64,000 nucleotides of DNA, from the NCBI GenBank assembly GCA_015060045.1, contig SUZH01000002.1:208791-272790 (forward strand), read 5' to 3'. Source of the DNA: Rikenellaceae bacterium (GTDB lineage Bacteria; Bacteroidota; Bacteroidia; Bacteroidales; Rikenellaceae). The notes below the pieces were generated by a model. That model was not told where the DNA came from, searched no databases, and saw nothing but the letters and a program-made list of their open reading frames with translations. This document shows, piece after piece, positions 61,799 to 64,000 of the stretch (within the stretch, counting starts at the first letter, position 1; each line of letters starts with the position of its first letter). The position numbers and the translations under genes are program-made.

Positions 61799-62610
61799 TG
61801 AGTCGTCCGAAGATAGAGCCTGCCCACACATGGGCCTTGGTGACGGGTGCCGGATCGGGCATCGGTCGCTGCTACGCCCTGCGCCTGGCCGCGATGGGTT
61901 ACAACCTTGTCCTGGTGGGTAACCGCGAAGAACCGTTAAAGGGCGTTATCGGGGAGTTACAGCCCCTCGTGAAGCAGCAACAATTCCGCCCCCTCACGAT
62001 GGATTTGGCGCGCATAGAGGCCGCCGAGGAGCTCTACGAGGCGGTTGGTGCAGCCGGTATCGAGATCGACCTGGTGATTAACAACGCCGGTATCTTCTCC
62101 TTCTGCGATGTACTGAAAACTGACGAGGAGAAGATCGAGCGCATGCTCCTCTTGCACGACATGACCGCGACGAAACTCTGCCGCCGTTATGCCCAACGCA
62201 TGATTGAGCGTGGCGTAAAGGGGCATATCCTCAACATGAGTTCCTACTCGCTCTGGATGCCCTACCCGGGGCTGGCCATTTACAGCGCCTCGAAAGCCTA
62301 CCTCAAGGCCTTCTCGGTCGCCTTCTCGAAGGAGGTTCAGGAGCAGGGCGTGACCGTCACGGCCATCTGCCCGGCAGGCGTGGCGACCGACCTCTACGGA
62401 CTCACGCCCAAGCTCCAAAAGTTGGGCGTACGGATTGGCGGCCTAATCACGGCCGATCGCTGTGCCAAGCGTGGCTTAAAAGCCCTTTGGCGCGGCACAC
62501 GATGCTCCGTGCCCGATTGGTGGAACAGGCTGTGGATTCCCCTTTTGGTGGCGCTTCCGATGTGGATCATCCGCCCGATTCGCCGCTATACGATGCAATT
62601 TCAAAAGTAA
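61798..62610 (+). CDS. Short-chain dehydrogenase (hydroxysteroid dehydrogenase-like)
   Basis: A 270-residue classical SDR: TGAGSGIG (NAD(P)), VINNAGIF, MSSYS, catalytic YSASK, and a C-terminal hydrophobic segment (WIPLLVALPMWII) that may anchor it in the membrane. It resembles the 17-beta-HSD3-type SDR branch. The ATG overlaps the stop of the OYE gene (TAATG). Third gene of the 5AR/5BR/HSDH arrangement. Confidence 0.87.
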   Translation: MSRPKIEPAHTWALVTGAGSGIGRCYALRLAAMGYNLVLVGNREEPLKGVIGELQPLVKQQQFRPLTMDLARIEAAEELYEAVGAAGIEIDLVINNAGIFSFCDVLKTDEEKIERMLLLHDMTATKLCRRYAQRMIERGVKGHILNMSSYSLWMPYPGLAIYSASKAYLKAFSVAFSKEVQEQGVTVTAICPAGVATDLYGLTPKLQKLGVRIGGLITADRCAKRGLKALWRGTRCSVPDWWNRLWIPLLVALPMWIIRPIRRYTMQFQK

Positions 62611-62617
62611 AAACCAG

Positions 62618-63250
62618 ATGCTCAAAGCGATAAAAAATGTAGTCTTCGACCTCGGAGGTGTCATTTGCGACCTCGAGGTGGAGCGCGTCATGGAGGCTTT
62701 CCGCGAAATCGGCATGCCCAAGATGGCTGCTCTGATGGATCCCTGCTACCCTGCCGAAGTAAACGAACGGATGGAGAGCGGCCACATCGGATGGGAGGAG
62801 GCGTGTGATGAGATGCGTCGGATCGACAACCGCCCCGAGGTGACCAACGCCGAGATCGAGTGGGTCTACCGCGAGTTCCTTGCGCGGGTGGATAGTTCAA
62901 AGATGGCCACGATCGAGCGCCTGCGTGCGCAAGGTTTCAAGACCTACGTCCTCTCGAATACCAATCCCGTGGCCATCGAGATTGTACGCGATCGTGTACG
63001 CGAAGCCACGGGGCGCGAGTTGGATAGCTACTTCGACGACATCTTCCTGTCGTACCAACTCAAGATCCTGAAGCCCTCGCCTGCGATTTTCGAAAAGATG
63101 ATCGCCCTTTCGGGCATAAACCCCCAAGAGACGCTCTTTATCGATGACGGTAGCCGCAATGCCGACACGGCCCATAAGCTCGGCTTCGCGGTCTATTGCC
63201 CGCCGACCAATGGCGCCTGGCAGCAGATTTTCGAGGAGGTAGAAAATTAA
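62618..63250 (+). CDS. HAD-superfamily phosphatase (subfamily IA)
   Basis: A 210-residue hydrolase. Motif I is VVFDLGGVICDLE (nucleophile Asp), motif II TYVLSNTN, motif III LKILKPSPAIFEKM, motif IV FIDDGSRN. Cap is helical. Phosphatase on a small metabolite, substrate unknown. It is probably transcribed with the upstream operon, 7 bp away. Confidence 0.9.
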   Translation: MLKAIKNVVFDLGGVICDLEVERVMEAFREIGMPKMAALMDPCYPAEVNERMESGHIGWEEACDEMRRIDNRPEVTNAEIEWVYREFLARVDSSKMATIERLRAQGFKTYVLSNTNPVAIEIVRDRVREATGRELDSYFDDIFLSYQLKILKPSPAIFEKMIALSGINPQETLFIDDGSRNADTAHKLGFAVYCPPTNGAWQQIFEEVEN

Positions 63251-63260
63251 GCATTAGAAA

Positions 63261-63295
63261 AGAAACGAGCCGCAGGTTTTCTGCGGCTCGTTTCT
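63261..63295 (+). terminator. Terminator after the HAD gene
   Basis: A 15-bp perfect stem agaaacgagccgcag / ctgcggctcgtttct with a gtttt loop, then T-rich. Confidence 0.85.
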
Positions 63296-63299
63296 TTAT

Positions 63300-63317
63300 T
63301 GTCGGGGAGACTGGATT
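63300..63317. repeat. 18-bp duplicate of the tRNA-Pro 3' end (possible att relic)
   Basis: tgtcggggagactggatt is identical to 63496-63513, which covers the 3' end of the tRNA-Pro gene. The two are 196 bp apart in the same orientation. No complete tRNA can be folded here. Confidence 0.7.
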
Positions 63318-63449
63318 GGCTACTCCGCTACGCTTCGTGACGCCTTTCCAGGTAGCCCTTTTGCAAGATTACAAAGAATGCCAAAGCAGCCTTCGGCAGT
63401 TCTTTATTGTTTTATAGATTGCTGTTAGCAACCAAGTTTGCGCCAGCCC

Positions 63450-63483
63450 TATAAAACAACAAAGCCACTACAATGTAGTGGCT
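63450..63483 (-). terminator. Terminator downstream of tRNA-Pro
   Basis: Minus strand agccacta-cattg-tagtggct stem and a T-rich run. Confidence 0.6.
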
Positions 63484-63496
63484 CTGTCATTCTTTG

Positions 63497-63571
63497 TCGG
63501 GGAGACTGGATTCGAACCAGCGACCCTCTGCTCCCAAAGCAGATACGCTAACCGGACTGCGCTACACCCCG
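63497..63571 (-). tRNA. tRNA-Pro(UGG)
   Basis: A 75-nt gene: cggggtg acceptor pairs ctccccg (one mismatch), D-loop gtccggttagc, anticodon loop tttggga with anticodon TGG, T-loop gttcgaatc, discriminator A. CCA not encoded. Confidence 0.96.
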
Positions 63572-63584
63572 AACATTTCGACGA

Positions 63585-63592
63585 CAAAGATA
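63585..63592 (-). promoter_or_regulatory. -7 element of tRNA-Pro
   Basis: Minus strand TATCTTTG, exact, ~14 bp upstream of the tRNA. Confidence 0.55.
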
Positions 63593-63843
63593 GTATTTTT
63601 TTAGTTAATATACTCATGGTGTACACTAAAAATCCCTAACTGATTGGCTGGTAAACCACTCGATGAATTTGGAATTTTACAGATTTTTTCCTGATTTTGC
63701 ACTAATGCACTGAACTACAGTAAGTTAAAAAAACAACTGAATACTGGATGCTTTGGAAATCATGTGGAAATTACCATGAATTTGTTGTACACCTGTGATA
63801 TATTAATCTTATTTTTGAATACGTTAGTTAAATTCGAATTTAC
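63593..63843. other. AT-rich stretch, no gene seen
   Basis: About 250 bp of clearly AT-richer DNA without an ORF of note. Composition differs from the rest of the window and continues into the GNAT remnant. Confidence 0.5.
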
Positions 63844-64000
63844 TTACTTGTTAACCATTCCATCTTTGTTAGACAAGTAATGTGTTCCGTCCGCAACTCA
63901 CCAACCAATTGTGATGACACGTTGCATTTCGTGAACATATACTTAAAACCGCATTTTTCTTGCACACGTTTTGACTTCTCGTTGCCATCGAAGTAACCAG
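63844..64000 (-). CDS. GNAT N-acetyltransferase, C-terminal part (5' end outside window)
   Basis: On the minus strand an open frame enters from the window edge and ends at TAA (63844-63846). The ~51 residues include GYFDGNEKSKRVQEKCGFKY, the GNAT acetyl-CoA motif region (N-x-x-S-x-x-V-x-x-K-x-G-F), and end ELRTEHITCLTKMEWLTSK, a typical GNAT tail. AT-rich codons differ from neighbouring genes. Confidence 0.8.

Noticed and set aside
63300..63420. A second tRNA at 63300
   Set aside because: Only the 3' 18 bases match; no acceptor partner or anticodon arm can be folded.

Overview
The window is a Bacteroidota chromosome segment. The best guess is a gut Rikenellaceae such as Alistipes; this is inferred from character only, not from a marker gene. 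Evidence: moderately GC-rich coding DNA, AT-rich intergenic spacers, Bacteroidota promoters (TTTG, 19-21 bp, TAnnTTTG), almost no Shine-Dalgarno sequences, many lipoproteins with a cysteine near residue 17-20, and a pectinolytic gene set.

Layout. 0-6.2 kb: end of a DUF2975 membrane protein with its XRE regulator, an M16 peptidase, an RNA pseudouridine synthase and a MATE exporter. 6.2-16.9 kb (minus strand): a hexuronate operon running uxaC-kdgK-eda-exuT-uxaB-uxaA, then a pectin methylesterase and a GH43 enzyme. 17.0-20.1 kb (plus): a DUF4861 lipoprotein and a BNR-propeller/MORN lipoprotein. 20.2-24.2 kb: a housekeeping block (lipoprotein, tsaB, smpB, dnaG) bracketed by two 91-bp inverted repeats differing at one base. 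24.4-35.8 kb (minus): a seven-gene pectin operon (CE19-like esterase, DUF4861, GH28, DUF4988 lipoprotein, PL1 lyase, CE12-CE8 fusion, GH105). 36.0 kb: tRNA-Ser(GCU), then a hairpin-rich stretch. 36.5-38.9 kb (minus): corrinoid protein, URO-D methyltransferase and corrinoid-activation protein. 39.1-45.9 kb (plus): beta-helix GH141-like protein, GH31 alpha-xylosidase, a second URO-D protein and a sodium/solute symporter. 47.1-50.1 kb (minus): the three enzymes of an oxidative L-galactose (or L-fucose) route. 50.3-56 kb: guaA, guaB, meaB, gadB. 56.2-59.7 kb: an SPFH/RHH/membrane/sirtuin operon and a DUF975 protein. 59.8-63.3 kb: a steroid 5-alpha-reductase, an OYE-type reductase, an SDR and a HAD phosphatase. 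63.5 kb: tRNA-Pro(UGG), followed by AT-rich DNA with the end of a GNAT gene.

How it fits together. Extracellular enzymes would de-esterify and cut pectin; GH105 and GH28 products yield galacturonate, which ExuT imports and UxaC/UxaB/UxaA/KdgK/Eda take to pyruvate and glyceraldehyde-3-phosphate. The L-galactose route would deliver D-tagaturonate, the substrate of UxaB, so the two clusters probably converge. No SusC/SusD pair or hybrid two-component regulator is present here.

Most interesting: (1) a corrinoid methyltransferase set next to GH31/GH141-like glycosidases, a candidate anaerobic O-demethylation system for methylated pectic sugars; (2) a 5AR/5BR/HSDH-like steroid or bile-acid reduction cluster; (3) a GMP synthase whose glutaminase domain has lost its catalytic triad; (4) the 91-bp inverted repeats around the dnaG block.
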